Positions 24,957-34,691 are shown, counted from the stretch's first letter. The stretch: 50,157 bases of DNA from Actinomycetota bacterium (GCA_030603185.1 JAUVYG010000004.1:1-50157), one strand, 5' to 3'. The notes: generated from the sequence alone by a model not told the origin. Numbers and translations: made by a program.

Positions 24957-25030
24957 TAGCGGTGGGAGGACTTGAACCTCCGACCTCACGGGTATGAACC
25001 GTGCGCTCTCACCATCTGAGCTACACCGCC
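24957..25030 (-). tRNA. tRNA-Met (CAT anticodon)
   Basis: A 74-base cloverleaf: acceptor GGCGGTG/CACCGCT with one G-U pair, D arm, anticodon stem CACGG/CCGTG around TTCATAC (CAT), T stem GGAGG/CCTCC around TTCAAGT. The paired first base and normal stems suggest elongator tRNA-Met. A lysidine-modified tRNA-Ile2 also has CAT in DNA and cannot be fully excluded. Confidence 0.93.
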
Positions 25031-25052
25031 ATGCTGTCTGAGACCCTAGTGG

Positions 25053-25081
25053 ATGTTATCCAACACGGTGTGTGGTGTCAA
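25053..25081 (-). promoter_or_regulatory. Promoter for tRNA-Met-rpmG transcript
   Basis: Minus strand TTGACA (25076-25081), 17 bases, then TAACAT (25053-25058), placed 23 bases before the tRNA 5' end. It is one of the best housekeeping promoter matches in the window and separates this transcript from sigH. Confidence 0.7.
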
Positions 25082-25116
25082 TCATAGTTACTGCTGGTAT
25101 ACCAAGGTGTTTGACG

Positions 25117-25719
25117 CTAGGAAGCTTTGAGCACAACGCCCACTTTTCGCTTGATGCGCTGAAGGGCGTTGTCCACCGCCTTGGGGTTCTTCCCCATGGC
25201 CTCGGCGATCTCGGTATAAGTCATCCCGTCAAGCGACATAGACAGTACTTGGGTCTCGAAGTCTGATGCGCATTCCCTAACCATCTTTTTGACCTGGGTC
25301 CAGCTCTCTTGAGTGAGAACCATGGAAACCGGATCACTGGACTGTCCGGCTTGAATTCGATGAAATGCGCCTCCCTGTTCATCGTCAGAGCCGGGATCAG
25401 AATCGGTTGGAACGTACTCATTGAGAGGAGAGTGCTTTAGGCGATTGGCTGCCCTAACCGCAGTTTGTATCTGCCTCTCAGCGCATAGGCTGGCAAATGT
25501 TGAGAATGAGCTACCGGCGTCCTCTGAGTAGTCCCTGATAGCTTTGTAGAGGCCGATAAGCCCCTCTTGTATCAAATCGTCTCGATCTGCCCCCGGAAGG
25601 AAATACTTAGCAGCGATCGCACGAATAATCGAACGGTGGGCATCGATTAGAATCCGTAAAGACTCTTCACATCCTGATCGAGCAGAACCGATTCTAAGCC
25701 TGATAGCAGCTTCATTCAT
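25117..25719 (-). CDS. sigH: SigH-like sigma-70 family factor
   Basis: The 200-residue factor has region 2 (LIQEGLIGLYKAIRDYSEDAG followed by FSTFASLCAERQIQTAVRAA) and region 4 (MSLDGMTYTEIAEAMGKNPKAVDNALQRIKRKV), with NRLKHSPLNEYVPTD at the region 2/3 junction, typical of the SigH/Spo0H group. Its place, yacP-sigH-rpmG, matches Firmicutes. No anti-sigma gene is adjacent. In an organism that probably does not sporulate, a stress or competence role is possible but unproven. A Shine-Dalgarno is not obvious. Confidence 0.92.
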   Translation of the reverse strand: MNEAAIRLRIGSARSGCEESLRILIDAHRSIIRAIAAKYFLPGADRDDLIQEGLIGLYKAIRDYSEDAGSSFSTFASLCAERQIQTAVRAANRLKHSPLNEYVPTDSDPGSDDEQGGAFHRIQAGQSSDPVSMVLTQESWTQVKKMVRECASDFETQVLSMSLDGMTYTEIAEAMGKNPKAVDNALQRIKRKVGVVLKAS

Positions 25720-25759
25720 GAAGCAATCCTACCACTTATGGGCCTTTGGATAAACCTTA

Positions 25760-26299
25760 CTATGATTCCGGACGAGTCATCTTCTTCAGCTTCCGAGCCA
25801 CATCAGGATCAACGCTCTCGGAAAGCCTATAGCTCTTCTGTTGTTCCTGGTCTGATCTGGTCGCCTTCGGGCCGTCTTCATCTTCGTCGCCACGTTCGAT
25901 AGCCTCAATAATCTCGCGCGGCGCCATCCTCAGGACCTTACCCCCGAAAGTCATGCGCTGCTGCAGATAGTCCGCTGTCACGACGTAGACTCTTTCGTAT
26001 ATCTCGACGTCCCGGGTCAGCCGTTCGATCACCTGGTCTGCTCCGTGGGGCTTTTCACTGAACATCACCTGCACTCCGGGTGTCTCGATGCCGGGAGAAG
26101 TAATCTCTCTGCGCCCGTCGAACACGATCTTTACCTCGGCGTCCTCACGAACAGCGATTTCGAACATCTTATCGACTAGGCGATCCCTAAGGGTTTCTAG
26201 GCTCTCACCTTCGCCTGATATCGATCTTGAACTCATCGATCCTGGGGACATCACCGCTATCACGTTGTAGCCATCGACTACATATAGCGTCTTACCCAC
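25760..26299 (-). CDS. yacP: YacP-like NYN-domain RNase
   Basis: The GTG at 26299 gives a 179-residue protein that begins VGKTLYVVDGYNVI, as expected for the PIN-like NYN fold, with catalytic acidic residues in VDGYN, KIVFDGRRE and VVTADYLQQ. A longer frame from 26353 would add 18 unrelated residues read from within rlmB. B. subtilis YacP/Rae1 cleaves mRNA on the ribosome, so an RNase role is expected. It overlaps the end of rlmB by 8 bases. Confidence 0.87.
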   Translation of the reverse strand: MGKTLYVVDGYNVIAVMSPGSMSSRSISGEGESLETLRDRLVDKMFEIAVREDAEVKIVFDGRREITSPGIETPGVQVMFSEKPHGADQVIERLTRDVEIYERVYVVTADYLQQRMTFGGKVLRMAPREIIEAIERGDEDEDGPKATRSDQEQQKSYRLSESVDPDVARKLKKMTRPES

Positions 26300-27023
26300 T
26301 GGAAGCTCTGCGTCGAGCCTCGTAGAACAACAGTGCCGCAGATACCGAGACATTCAGGGACTCGACTTCGCCATGAATTGGAATTGAGACCTGCTGATCG
26401 CATGCGCTCTTGAGCAACGGCCTCACTCCCTTCCCCTCGGAGCCGAGAACGATGACTGTGGGGCCCGTTAGGTCCGCTTCCCAAATACTCACCTCAGCTT
26501 CAGCGTCAGTTCCCAGAACCCAATATCCCTCTTGCTGTAGACGCCTAACTGCGTCAACACTATTTCCGACCATCGCGATCGGCATGCTGGCATCAGCGCC
26601 CGCAGAAGCCTTGGTGGCGGCCTCATTCACCTGCGCAGAGCGTCTTTCAGGAATAACAATGCCCCTGATCCCAGAGGCCTCTGCTGACCGAATGACTGCA
26701 CCAAGGTTCCGAGGGTCTGTCACCCCGTCCAGTACAGCTATGACGTCGATCCGGTCGTCGCCTAATTCTGCGTGCAAGAGATCATCTATGGATAAGTACT
26801 GATACGGAGCAACCTTTGCGATCACTCCTTGGTGCAGAACGCCGTTGGAAGCCCGATCCAGTTCAGAAACATCCACTCGCCGCACCCGAACCCCAGCGGC
26901 TCTGGCGGCGCCTTCAATATCCTTTAGGGCCCCTTTTTTCCCGGGACCGCTCGCGACCAGGACCTCTTGTACGTTGTCAGACGAGCGCAGGGCGACAATA
27001 ACAGGCTGGCGCCCTACTATCAT
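26292..27023 (-). CDS. rlmB: 23S rRNA (guanosine-2'-O-)-methyltransferase RlmB type
   Basis: The 243-residue SPOUT methyltransferase has the substrate-binding N-terminal part (VGRQPVIVALRSS ... VLHQGVIA) and the knotted SAM-binding part (LDGVTDPRNLGAVIRSAEASG, VLGSEGKGVR, IPIHGEVESLNVSVSAAL). I chose the ATG at 27023, which gives the normal family length; a TTG at 27092 would overlap cysS by 56 bases. The mini-RNase III gene that often sits between cysS and rlmB is absent. Confidence 0.93.
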   Translation of the reverse strand: MIVGRQPVIVALRSSDNVQEVLVASGPGKKGALKDIEGAARAAGVRVRRVDVSELDRASNGVLHQGVIAKVAPYQYLSIDDLLHAELGDDRIDVIAVLDGVTDPRNLGAVIRSAEASGIRGIVIPERRSAQVNEAATKASAGADASMPIAMVGNSVDAVRRLQQEGYWVLGTDAEAEVSIWEADLTGPTVIVLGSEGKGVRPLLKSACDQQVSIPIHGEVESLNVSVSAALLFYEARRRASSG

Positions 27024-27036
27024 CCGCGGTGAGTCG

Positions 27037-28584
27037 TCAGTTCTTTTCAAGAGGTTTCCACATGGTTCCGAACGAGGTGTCTTCGATTCCAATGCCGGCG
27101 TTGGCTAGCCCATCCCGGATCACATCGGCCTTTGCCCAGTCCTTGTCAGCCCTGGCGGCAGCCCGTATCTCAAAGATCCGGTTCAAATGCTGGGCCGTTT
27201 CATCGGTTTCGAGAACGGTCTCTCCGAGTTCCGTCATCAGCCCATGCACTGCCTGGCTGACCGTTTCATCCAAGCTGCCATCAGCAGATGGAATATCTAT
27301 GCCGATCACACCCAATAGCCGGCGTAGGGTTCCTGCAACAAGTCCTAGATTGGAGCTCAGTGCCGGTCTAATACTGCCAAGAGATTCACCCTTCAGATAA
27401 CGGTTGGAGTCATTCACATATTCAAAGAGCACTGCCAGCGCCTCCGCGGTGTTGAAATCATCATCCATGGCTTTGCGGAAATTGGCCTCGACCACACTGG
27501 TCGTTGATTCGAACTCGGGGTCCTTATCATCGCCTCCACTAGGTGCACCGCTGTCTACCACAAGATCAGTGTCCAATACCTGGATCTGGTCTATCAAGAA
27601 CAGAAGATCCTCAAACCGCCTGAGCGCCTCTCGCGCCTCCGCCAACCCTTTGTCAGAGAACTCGAGTGGTTGTCTGTAGTGGGTTCTACTCATGAACAGT
27701 CTGAGAACGCTTGTCGTCCAGTCGTCATACAGATCCCGGAGCAGAGTGAAGTTGCCGGTAGACTTAGACATCTTCTCTTGGTTCAACTGAAGAAGACCGG
27801 CATGTAGCCACTGCCTTGCGAATTGCCCCACGCCTTGGGACGCCTCTGACTGGGCGATCTCGTTCTCGTGATGAGGGAATATCAGGTCTTGAGCTCCCCC
27901 GTGGATATCGAAGTCTTTACCAAGAAGATCAAGCGACATGACCGAGCACTCGATGTGCCATCCCGGTCGCCCGGGGCCCCAGGGGCTATCCCAGAACGGC
28001 TCTCCGGGCTTTGAGGACTTCCATAGCGCAAAGTCCATTGGGTTGCCCTTGCGCTTGTCCACCTCCACCCTCTCGCCGGCTCTCATTTCTTCGAGGTTGC
28101 GCCTACTGAGCCTCCCGTAGCTCTCAAAACTCTCTACCGAGTAATACACATCCCCATCGACCGCATACGCGTTGCCGTTGGTGATCAGCTCCTCGATCAT
28201 GGATACCATCTGAGGGATGAACTCTGTCGCCTTGGGGGCGTGAGTCGGGGGTGCTACGCCGAGAGAGTCCATATCCTGCCTGAATGCCTTTGTGTAGCGC
28301 TCTGCGACTTCCTGAGGGTCAACACCCTCTTCCTTAGCCTTGTTGATGATCTTGTCGTCTACGTCGGTGATATTCTGCACGAAGTCTACGGTAAAACCTC
28401 GGTACTCGAGATAGCGACGGATCATGTCGAATGACATGAAGGTCCGCGCGTTACCGATATGAATGTAGTTGTATACAGTCGGACCACAGATATACAGACT
28501 CACCCGACCGGTTTCGCGGGTGGTCATCGGCCCTTTTTTCCGGGTCAGAGTGTCGTATATCACTATGTCGGTCGACTCAGCCAT
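27037..28584 (-). CDS. cysS: Cysteinyl-tRNA synthetase
   Basis: The 515-residue class I synthetase has the zinc ligand Cys in YICGPTVYNYIHIGN, the HIGH motif (HIGNARTF), EIAQSEASQG and KMSKSTGN. An insertion of about 25 residues (SGAPSGGDDKDPEF) lies between the catalytic and anticodon parts. Its start overlaps the end of gltX by eight bases. The neighbouring cysE of Firmicutes clusters is missing. Confidence 0.97.
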   Translation of the reverse strand: MAESTDIVIYDTLTRKKGPMTTRETGRVSLYICGPTVYNYIHIGNARTFMSFDMIRRYLEYRGFTVDFVQNITDVDDKIINKAKEEGVDPQEVAERYTKAFRQDMDSLGVAPPTHAPKATEFIPQMVSMIEELITNGNAYAVDGDVYYSVESFESYGRLSRRNLEEMRAGERVEVDKRKGNPMDFALWKSSKPGEPFWDSPWGPGRPGWHIECSVMSLDLLGKDFDIHGGAQDLIFPHHENEIAQSEASQGVGQFARQWLHAGLLQLNQEKMSKSTGNFTLLRDLYDDWTTSVLRLFMSRTHYRQPLEFSDKGLAEAREALRRFEDLLFLIDQIQVLDTDLVVDSGAPSGGDDKDPEFESTTSVVEANFRKAMDDDFNTAEALAVLFEYVNDSNRYLKGESLGSIRPALSSNLGLVAGTLRRLLGVIGIDIPSADGSLDETVSQAVHGLMTELGETVLETDETAQHLNRIFEIRAAARADKDWAKADVIRDGLANAGIGIEDTSFGTMWKPLEKN

Positions 28585-30022
28585 TGCCTATCCTCTCTGG
28601 GGCAGCATCTAGGGCTCCACTCAAACGTTCCATCGCACCATCTCTACCGAGAATAAGTAAGCAGTACCTTAGTTCAGGTCCTGATTTCTTAGCTGTCAGA
28701 GCAAATCTTATCGGTAGCATGACCTTTCCAGGCCCGACACCCTGATCCTTGAACCGCCTCTTTGTCGCATCAATCAACTCTTGCGCACCGGTCTCGCTCA
28801 ATTCAACGCTTTCCTGAATGCTATCCAAGAAATCTGAAAGAACATTCCGGGTCAAAGGGTCAGAGAACCGGGCAGCCACATCATCAGAATAGCGCAGAGA
28901 ACCGCTATAGAGCCTAGCTTGTTCCACCAGCTCGCCGACGTCGTAAAGCTCTCCCTGAAAAACGTTAATGAGCTGCTGCCACCAGTCATCGGAGCGCTCG
29001 ACGATAATCCCCAGCTCCAAAGCCTGATTCCTAGCGTCCTTGGTCAGAACAGCCGAGCTCATCTGCCGAAAGTGTTCACCTGCGATCCACTTGAGCTTGG
29101 CTGGGTCCCATCTACCAGGGGAGGTAGACAGGCGCTTCCATTCAAAAGCGTCACACAGATCTTTCGGCTTAAAAACCTCGGCCTGGGTCGCTGAGGACCA
29201 ACCGAGCAGAGCCACGTAGTTGAGAACTGCCTCTGCGGAGTAACCCTCATCACGAAACTCGCCGAGCGTTCTCGCCCCGTCTCTCTTGCTGAGCTTCGAA
29301 CCGTCCGCCCCGACCACTAGGCCCACATGCAAGTATTCGGGCGCCGAAATATTAAGAGCATCCGCCACAACCTGCTGGCGGGCGGTGTTACTCAAATGAT
29401 CCTCTCCGCGCAGCACATGAGTGATACCCATTTCGTGGTCGTCAACGACCACGGCAAAGTTGTATGACGCAACGCCGTTAGACCTCATAATCACGAAATC
29501 ATCGAATGCTGACTCAGGGAACTGCATTTCCCCCCTGAGGATATCTCGGAATGAGGTGCCCCCTTTTGGAACATTGATCCGATACGAGGGATCCGATTCC
29601 CCGGCCTTTTGCTCGGTCTCGGCAGCGGATAGGTTGCGGCACTTTCCTGAGTACCTGGGGGGCCTCCCCTTGGCCGTTGCCTTCTCGCGTTCTGCGCGTA
29701 GCTCGTCATCGGTGCAGAAACAAGGATATGCGCTACCATCTTTCAACAAGGTCTCGAGGTAGCCTGCATGGATTTCTACTCTTTGGCTCTGAAATACGGG
29801 GGGCTCATCCGGCACGATCCCCATCCAGTCCAGATCCGCCAGAATCGACTCGACGTACTTGACCTCAGAGCGTTTAGCGTCAGTGTCCTCGAACCTAAGC
29901 AAGAACTGCCCTTCGTAGTGCCTGGCGTAAAGCCAGTTCAAGACAGCGATCCGGGCTGTGCCGAGATGAAGATCTCCGGTTGGACTGGGAGCGAACCTTA
30001 CTTTGACTTCTTTAGTGGGCAT
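28577..30022 (-). CDS. gltX: Glutamyl-tRNA synthetase
   Basis: A full-length 481-residue class I synthetase with the HIGH-type motif in FAPSPTGDLHLGTAR, zinc-loop-like CFCTDDELRAERE and KLSKRDGARTLGEF as the KMSKS-type motif. Whether it also charges tRNA-Gln (for GatCAB amidation) cannot be told from the sequence alone. It follows ispF without a gap (ispF stop at 30023). Confidence 0.97.
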   Translation of the reverse strand: MPTKEVKVRFAPSPTGDLHLGTARIAVLNWLYARHYEGQFLLRFEDTDAKRSEVKYVESILADLDWMGIVPDEPPVFQSQRVEIHAGYLETLLKDGSAYPCFCTDDELRAEREKATAKGRPPRYSGKCRNLSAAETEQKAGESDPSYRINVPKGGTSFRDILRGEMQFPESAFDDFVIMRSNGVASYNFAVVVDDHEMGITHVLRGEDHLSNTARQQVVADALNISAPEYLHVGLVVGADGSKLSKRDGARTLGEFRDEGYSAEAVLNYVALLGWSSATQAEVFKPKDLCDAFEWKRLSTSPGRWDPAKLKWIAGEHFRQMSSAVLTKDARNQALELGIIVERSDDWWQQLINVFQGELYDVGELVEQARLYSGSLRYSDDVAARFSDPLTRNVLSDFLDSIQESVELSETGAQELIDATKRRFKDQGVGPGKVMLPIRFALTAKKSGPELRYCLLILGRDGAMERLSGALDAAPERIGNG

Positions 30023-30490
30023 CTAGTCGACCAAGGCTATCGCGGTGGCGGTCATACCCTCGCCTCTTCCTTCCGGCCCCAAGCCCTCAGTGGTGGTGGC
30101 CTTGATGCTGACCGCTGCCTTGTCGATGCTCAGTCGGGCACTGATCTGTTCTCGCATCTTATCCACGTAACCCGACACCTTCGGAGCTTCTGCGATCAAC
30201 GTGGAGTCGATATTCACAATCGAATAGCCGGCCGACACCAGCCTCTCGCCCACTTCTGAGAGCAGAACCATACTGGAAATTCCTGAGTAGCGATCATCAC
30301 TCGGAGGGAAGTGGGTTCCTATGTCCCCCAGCGCAGCTGCACCAAGAAGTGCATCCATGATCGCGTGAGCCAGTACATCAGCGTCGGAGTGCCCCAAAAG
30401 GCCTTGGTCGCTGGGTATCTCGACCCCTCCAAGGATCAATGTCTTATCAGGGGTCAGCCTGTGTGTATCTGTCCCGATTCCGATTCTCAC
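30023..30490 (-). CDS. ispF: 2-C-methyl-D-erythritol 2,4-cyclodiphosphate synthase
   Basis: The 155-residue enzyme of the MEP isoprenoid pathway has the metal-binding GTDTHRL and HSDADVLAHAIMDALLGAA motifs and the KATTTEGLG segment. The GTG start overlaps the ispD stop (GTGA). It acts after ispD and ispE; ispE is not in the window. Confidence 0.97.
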   Translation of the reverse strand: MRIGIGTDTHRLTPDKTLILGGVEIPSDQGLLGHSDADVLAHAIMDALLGAAALGDIGTHFPPSDDRYSGISSMVLLSEVGERLVSAGYSIVNIDSTLIAEAPKVSGYVDKMREQISARLSIDKAAVSIKATTTEGLGPEGRGEGMTATAIALVD

Positions 30491-31176
30491 GAAAGACCCT
30501 TTCTCAAGTCCATGATCAACTCCACCATTTGGGCGTCTCTTGGCGAGGTCACTTTGATGTTGTCTCGCTCTCCTGGGATGACAGTAACATCCACATCCAT
30601 AGCCTCCACCAAGGAGGCGTCGTCAGTGCCGATAATACCACCTGCCAGTGCGCTTCCGTAAGCCGCTACCAGCAGGTCACGAGAGAACCCCTGCGGGGTT
30701 TGAGCTGCCCGAAGTCTAGCTCTGTCCAGAGTGGCCACCACTCGATCGCCCTCGATCTCTTTGATGGTATCGGCTACCTCAACACAAGGAAGTGCTGAGC
30801 CAGCTGTTTTGGCGCCCTCTATTACAGAGGAGAATAGCTCTGGTGAGGCCAGCGGCCGGGCGGCATCGTGCACAAGAACAACCTCAATGTCATCAGAGAG
30901 CACGGCGAGTGCAGATCTGACAGAATCCGTACGCTCAGACCCGCCAACAACAATGTCACTGACGGTATGAGTTCCAATAAGTCGTGCAGCATCCGAATGG
31001 TCAGTCTGCGGAAGGACCAGAATGGTCTGAGCGACTGATTCTAGCTTTGCGATAGTTTCAAGCGACCACCAGAGCATAGATTTGCCACTGATCTGCATGA
31101 ACTGCTTTTTCTGGCCAAAGCGCTCGCCGCGGCCGGCAGCCAAGACGATAATAGCCGTATTAGCCAGCGGACTCAC
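30487..31176 (-). CDS. ispD: 2-C-methyl-D-erythritol 4-phosphate cytidylyltransferase
   Basis: The 229-residue enzyme makes CDP-methylerythritol in the MEP pathway. The CTP-binding motif is AAGRGERFGQKKQF, and HDAARPL and ATLDRARLRAAQTPQ follow. I place the start at the GTG at 31176 (VSPLANTAIIVLAAGRG), 17 bases inside the end of yacL; a frame from 31233 would add 19 residues coded over yacL. It is followed at once by ispF. Confidence 0.94.
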   Translation of the reverse strand: MSPLANTAIIVLAAGRGERFGQKKQFMQISGKSMLWWSLETIAKLESVAQTILVLPQTDHSDAARLIGTHTVSDIVVGGSERTDSVRSALAVLSDDIEVVLVHDAARPLASPELFSSVIEGAKTAGSALPCVEVADTIKEIEGDRVVATLDRARLRAAQTPQGFSRDLLVAAYGSALAGGIIGTDDASLVEAMDVDVTVIPGERDNIKVTSPRDAQMVELIMDLRKGLS

Positions 31177-32239
31177 TCGCTGGGTCAACAAGTTTCGAGA
31201 ACAGAAGCCTGCCCGCGGAGGTCTGAAGGACATTCGTTATCTCCACAGTCGCCTTCTCGCCGATGTGGGTCCCACCTTCGTTGATGATGATCATAGTTCC
31301 ATCTCCGAGGTACCCGATGCCCTGTCCCGGCTCTTTGCCCTTTTCCTTTATATCGACCTCGATCCGCTCGCCGGATGAGATCACTGACTTAACAGCATTT
31401 GTTAGGTCGTTGATGCTAAGAACCTTTACTCCGGCGACCTCTGCGACCTTCTGTAGGTTGAAATCCTTGGTGATTATCGAGCCTTCGAACTCTTTTGCTA
31501 CGGCGACCAGTTGTGCGTCGACACCCGCTGAGGTGAGTTCCTCTTCTAGAACATCCACCGATATCGAAGTGTCTGCCTGCAGCTCTTTGAGGATGTCGAG
31601 ACCTCTGCGACCCTTCTCTCTCTTTGCCGAGTCACGGGAGTCCGCAAGCCTTTGAAGCTCCTGAAGTACGAAGGTCGGGACAACGACCTGGCCGTCCAGA
31701 AATCCGGATCTTGCGACATCGCCGAGCCGACCATCGATAACAATACTTGTATCAACAAATTTTGGTCCGACCGTCATATCGCCAATACCATCGCGACCGA
31801 CCTTTTGTTCTGTAAGAAAGGAAAGCTTTGACTCGAACTCTGTTCTTTTTCGAATCATCACTCTCAGGCCTAAATAACCAAAGACAATGAATATCAATGG
31901 TGGGAGGTAGACACCGATCAATTCGATACCCCTAATAGATAGACTGACCAGGGCAGCTATTCCCAGACCGAGTACAAGACCGATGAAACCAAGAATCATA
32001 TCCGAAACACTGTATCGCTGGATGGATGTCTCGGCCTTTACGACCAGTTTCTCGATCCACCTACCCACTACCCCACCCAGCACATAGCCGAGGCCTGAAA
32101 GTATAAATACGGCAACGACGATCGCGGAGAAATAGCCAAGCTCATCGTTCTGCCAGTACGAGGAGTATTCACGCATGAACTCAAGGCCACCCGCAGCGCC
32201 GATAGCGACCAGAACGATTCTGATGAAGCCCACAACCAT
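31160..32239 (-). CDS. yacL: PIN/TRAM-domain membrane protein (YacL type)
   Basis: A 359-residue protein with four membrane spans in residues 1-135, a PIN nuclease domain (about 160-275; KFVDTSIVIDGR, LVAVAKEFEGSIITKDFNLQKVA) and a C-terminal TRAM domain (about 290-345; GIGYLGDGTMIIINEGGTHIGE). The PIN Asp residues are kept, so it may be an active RNase at the membrane. The ATG overlaps the disA stop by one base (TAATG). Confidence 0.93.
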   Translation of the reverse strand: MVVGFIRIVLVAIGAAGGLEFMREYSSYWQNDELGYFSAIVVAVFILSGLGYVLGGVVGRWIEKLVVKAETSIQRYSVSDMILGFIGLVLGLGIAALVSLSIRGIELIGVYLPPLIFIVFGYLGLRVMIRKRTEFESKLSFLTEQKVGRDGIGDMTVGPKFVDTSIVIDGRLGDVARSGFLDGQVVVPTFVLQELQRLADSRDSAKREKGRRGLDILKELQADTSISVDVLEEELTSAGVDAQLVAVAKEFEGSIITKDFNLQKVAEVAGVKVLSINDLTNAVKSVISSGERIEVDIKEKGKEPGQGIGYLGDGTMIIINEGGTHIGEKATVEITNVLQTSAGRLLFSKLVDPASESAG

Positions 32240-33318
32240 TAGGTGGCCCCACCGTACAAAATGTTCTCTCTCAACTTACGCAGCCCCTCACTGATGTTCC
32301 TGGCTCGGGTCTCTCCGACACCCTCGGCCTCATCGAGTTGCTCAAGGGAGGCTTCCATCAATCTCTGGAGGCTCCCAAATCGCTTACCGAGCTCAAGTAC
32401 TATCTGCGTCGGAAGTCTTGGGACTCTGGAAAGGATCCTGTAACCCTTGGGGTGAGCCCTACGCTCGCCTATGTTCACTTCGGATCGGTAGCCGAGCAGT
32501 GCGCACACACGATTAACGTCGAACAGCTCATCTGCGTCCATGCCGACAACACTTTCGAATATCTTGTCAGGTGCCTGCCTGCCACTGGGCGCTTTGTAAT
32601 CCATGATCATCATATGTATGTCATCGTCAACATCTGCAACAAGCTCATCAAGTTGTAGGGCGATCAGCCTACCCTCGATTCCAAGTTCATATATATATCG
32701 CCTGATCTCTCCTCTGACCATCCGCATCATCGCTCCGGTTTGAAGCAGGCCGGCGACATCAGATAGAACCACGTTATCCTCGAACTCGAGCCCCGATAGT
32801 CGAAACGCGTCTTGGTCAAAACGATATCGGTATTTTTCGAGTGTTTGAAGGGCCTGGTTGCCCTTCGCCAGAAGGATCCTGAGCTCCTCAAGTTCGTACT
32901 TAAGGTTCCCCTTGTAAAGAGTCACAACATCGCGCTTCTGGGAGACAGAGATTGTCAGCTTACCCGTATGCTTGGCTACTCTTTCGGCGGTCCTGTGCCT
33001 CATTCCGGTTTCAGCGGTTGCAAGCCTTGAGTCAGGGACGAGGTGCACATTAGCACGACGAATCGTGCCGGCATCGTCAGAGAGAACAATAGCCCCATCC
33101 ATCTTCCCGAGCTCAAAGAGCCTTTGCTCAGTGAAGGGACAGTCTATGTCAAAGCCGCCGTTGCTGATCTTCGCGACCGATGGGTCGTCTCCGAGGACAA
33201 TGAGCGCGCCGGTGCCTGCGCTGATAACGCGATCCAGGGCTGCCCTGAGAAGCGTGCCAGGGGCGACCCTTTTCACGACATCCAACAGCTCTTCATCGTG
33301 TGCGTGTTCAACGGTCAT
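32239..33318 (-). CDS. disA: Diadenylate cyclase DisA
   Basis: The 359-residue DNA-integrity scanning protein makes cyclic di-AMP from two ATP. The DAC domain has KMDGAIVLS and ETGMRHRTAERVA; a helical linker leads to a C-terminal helix-hairpin-helix DNA-binding domain (LDEAEGVGETRARNI). The ATG at 33318 overlaps the radA stop as ATGA; another ATG at 33333 would add five residues. RadA binds and regulates DisA in other bacteria, which fits the adjacency. Confidence 0.96.
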   Translation of the reverse strand: MTVEHAHDEELLDVVKRVAPGTLLRAALDRVISAGTGALIVLGDDPSVAKISNGGFDIDCPFTEQRLFELGKMDGAIVLSDDAGTIRRANVHLVPDSRLATAETGMRHRTAERVAKHTGKLTISVSQKRDVVTLYKGNLKYELEELRILLAKGNQALQTLEKYRYRFDQDAFRLSGLEFEDNVVLSDVAGLLQTGAMMRMVRGEIRRYIYELGIEGRLIALQLDELVADVDDDIHMMIMDYKAPSGRQAPDKIFESVVGMDADELFDVNRVCALLGYRSEVNIGERRAHPKGYRILSRVPRLPTQIVLELGKRFGSLQRLMEASLEQLDEAEGVGETRARNISEGLRKLRENILYGGAT

Positions 33319-34691
33319 GCTTCTAATGCCCATTTCATGGCTTCACTTAGATTTCTCACATTGACGACCTCAATATCGCTTTTCTTGGTAGGAGTACTCT
33401 TGCTAGGGCTAGGCCCACAAAGGACCCGCTTGAATCCAAGTTTTCTAGCCTCCTCGATACGCTCGCTGTGGCTGCGGACCGGTCTGATCTCACCGGCAAG
33501 TGAAAGCTCGCCAAAAACCACAGTATCCGCGGGCAAACATAAATCCCTCTTGGCGGAATATACAGCAATAGCTACCGCAAGGTCAGCCCCCGGATCATCG
33601 ATGCGAAGCCCAGCCGATACAGCGACATAGATCTCATCGCCATCGAGGGCAAGCCCACCACGTTCGGATAGAACAGCCAGAATAATTGAAAGACGACTTT
33701 GATCCACACCAAGGCCGACTCGTTTGGCCGGTCCTGCTGAGGTGGATGTGACGAGCGCCTGCAGCTCCGCCATCAATGGTCTGCGGCCTTCAGTAGAGCC
33801 AACGACAACAGTTCCAGCCGGGAGGGTCGCTCCTCCAGGCTCAATGGTATGCGGCAAGAATAGTGAGGATGGGTCGTCGACTTCGGCGAGTCCCGATTCA
33901 ACCATCGCAAAAACGCCGATCTCCCCGGTGGAACCGAACCGATTCTTTGTGGCCCTCAGTATCCGATACTCATGGTTTGCCTCGCCTTCGAAATACAAAA
34001 CGGTGTCGACCATGTGCTCCAGAAGTCTGGGCCCTGCAATGGCTCCATCCTTGGTGACATGCCCGACGATCAGTATGGCGCATCCGGTCGTCTTGGCAAT
34101 GCGCATGAGCCTCGCAGCACCGTCGCGGACCTGACTGACACTTCCAGGGGCCGAGGCGACATCAGGGTGATACATAGTTTGTATCGAATCGATCACTACA
34201 CAGGCTGGGGCCATCTCGATGATGGCTGGCTCGATCTTTGAAAGGTCGGTCTCGGCGATCACCTTGAGATCATCACCGGCTCCCACGCGTTGCGCCCGCA
34301 TCCGCACCTGCTGGGGTGATTCCTCTCCGGAAACTAGAAGAACGGGTCCAGCACCGGAACCAGGCTCGCTCATTATCGACAGAGACTGTAGCAGTAGGGT
34401 CGACTTGCCGATTCCAGGCTCTCCGCCCAGCAGCACCAGTGATCCTGGAACGATTCCGCCGCCGAGTACGTTATCGAATTCTGCTAGCCCGGTCCCTATT
34501 CTGTCGGAATGCGATATGTCGATCTCAGATAGCGACTGTGGGACCGCACTGACGACAGCAGGAGACCGCTTACTTGAAACGCTCTCCTCTAAAAGACTAT
34601 TCCAAGCCCCGCAATCGGGGCACTTGCCAAGCCATTTGGGTGTCTTGTACCCACACTCACCACACCTAAAGGTGGTTGTGACTCGGCTCAA
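33315..34691 (-). CDS. radA: DNA repair protein RadA
   Basis: A 458-residue RecA-like helicase loader for recombination. The N-terminal zinc finger CGECGYKTPKWLGKCPDCGAWN, Walker A GGEPGIGKST, the KNRFG motif and a C-terminal Lon-like domain (about 350-450) are all present. The start is TTG; GGAG sits immediately before it, closer than usual, so the initiating codon is not fully certain. Confidence 0.96.
   Translation of the reverse strand: MSRVTTTFRCGECGYKTPKWLGKCPDCGAWNSLLEESVSSKRSPAVVSAVPQSLSEIDISHSDRIGTGLAEFDNVLGGGIVPGSLVLLGGEPGIGKSTLLLQSLSIMSEPGSGAGPVLLVSGEESPQQVRMRAQRVGAGDDLKVIAETDLSKIEPAIIEMAPACVVIDSIQTMYHPDVASAPGSVSQVRDGAARLMRIAKTTGCAILIVGHVTKDGAIAGPRLLEHMVDTVLYFEGEANHEYRILRATKNRFGSTGEIGVFAMVESGLAEVDDPSSLFLPHTIEPGGATLPAGTVVVGSTEGRRPLMAELQALVTSTSAGPAKRVGLGVDQSRLSIILAVLSERGGLALDGDEIYVAVSAGLRIDDPGADLAVAIAVYSAKRDLCLPADTVVFGELSLAGEIRPVRSHSERIEEARKLGFKRVLCGPSPSKSTPTKKSDIEVVNVRNLSEAMKWALEA

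Noticed and set aside
26300-26353. Longer N-terminus for YacP
   Set aside because: The extra 18 residues are read over the end of rlmB and do not resemble NYN proteins, which start just before the V-D-G-Y-N motif.
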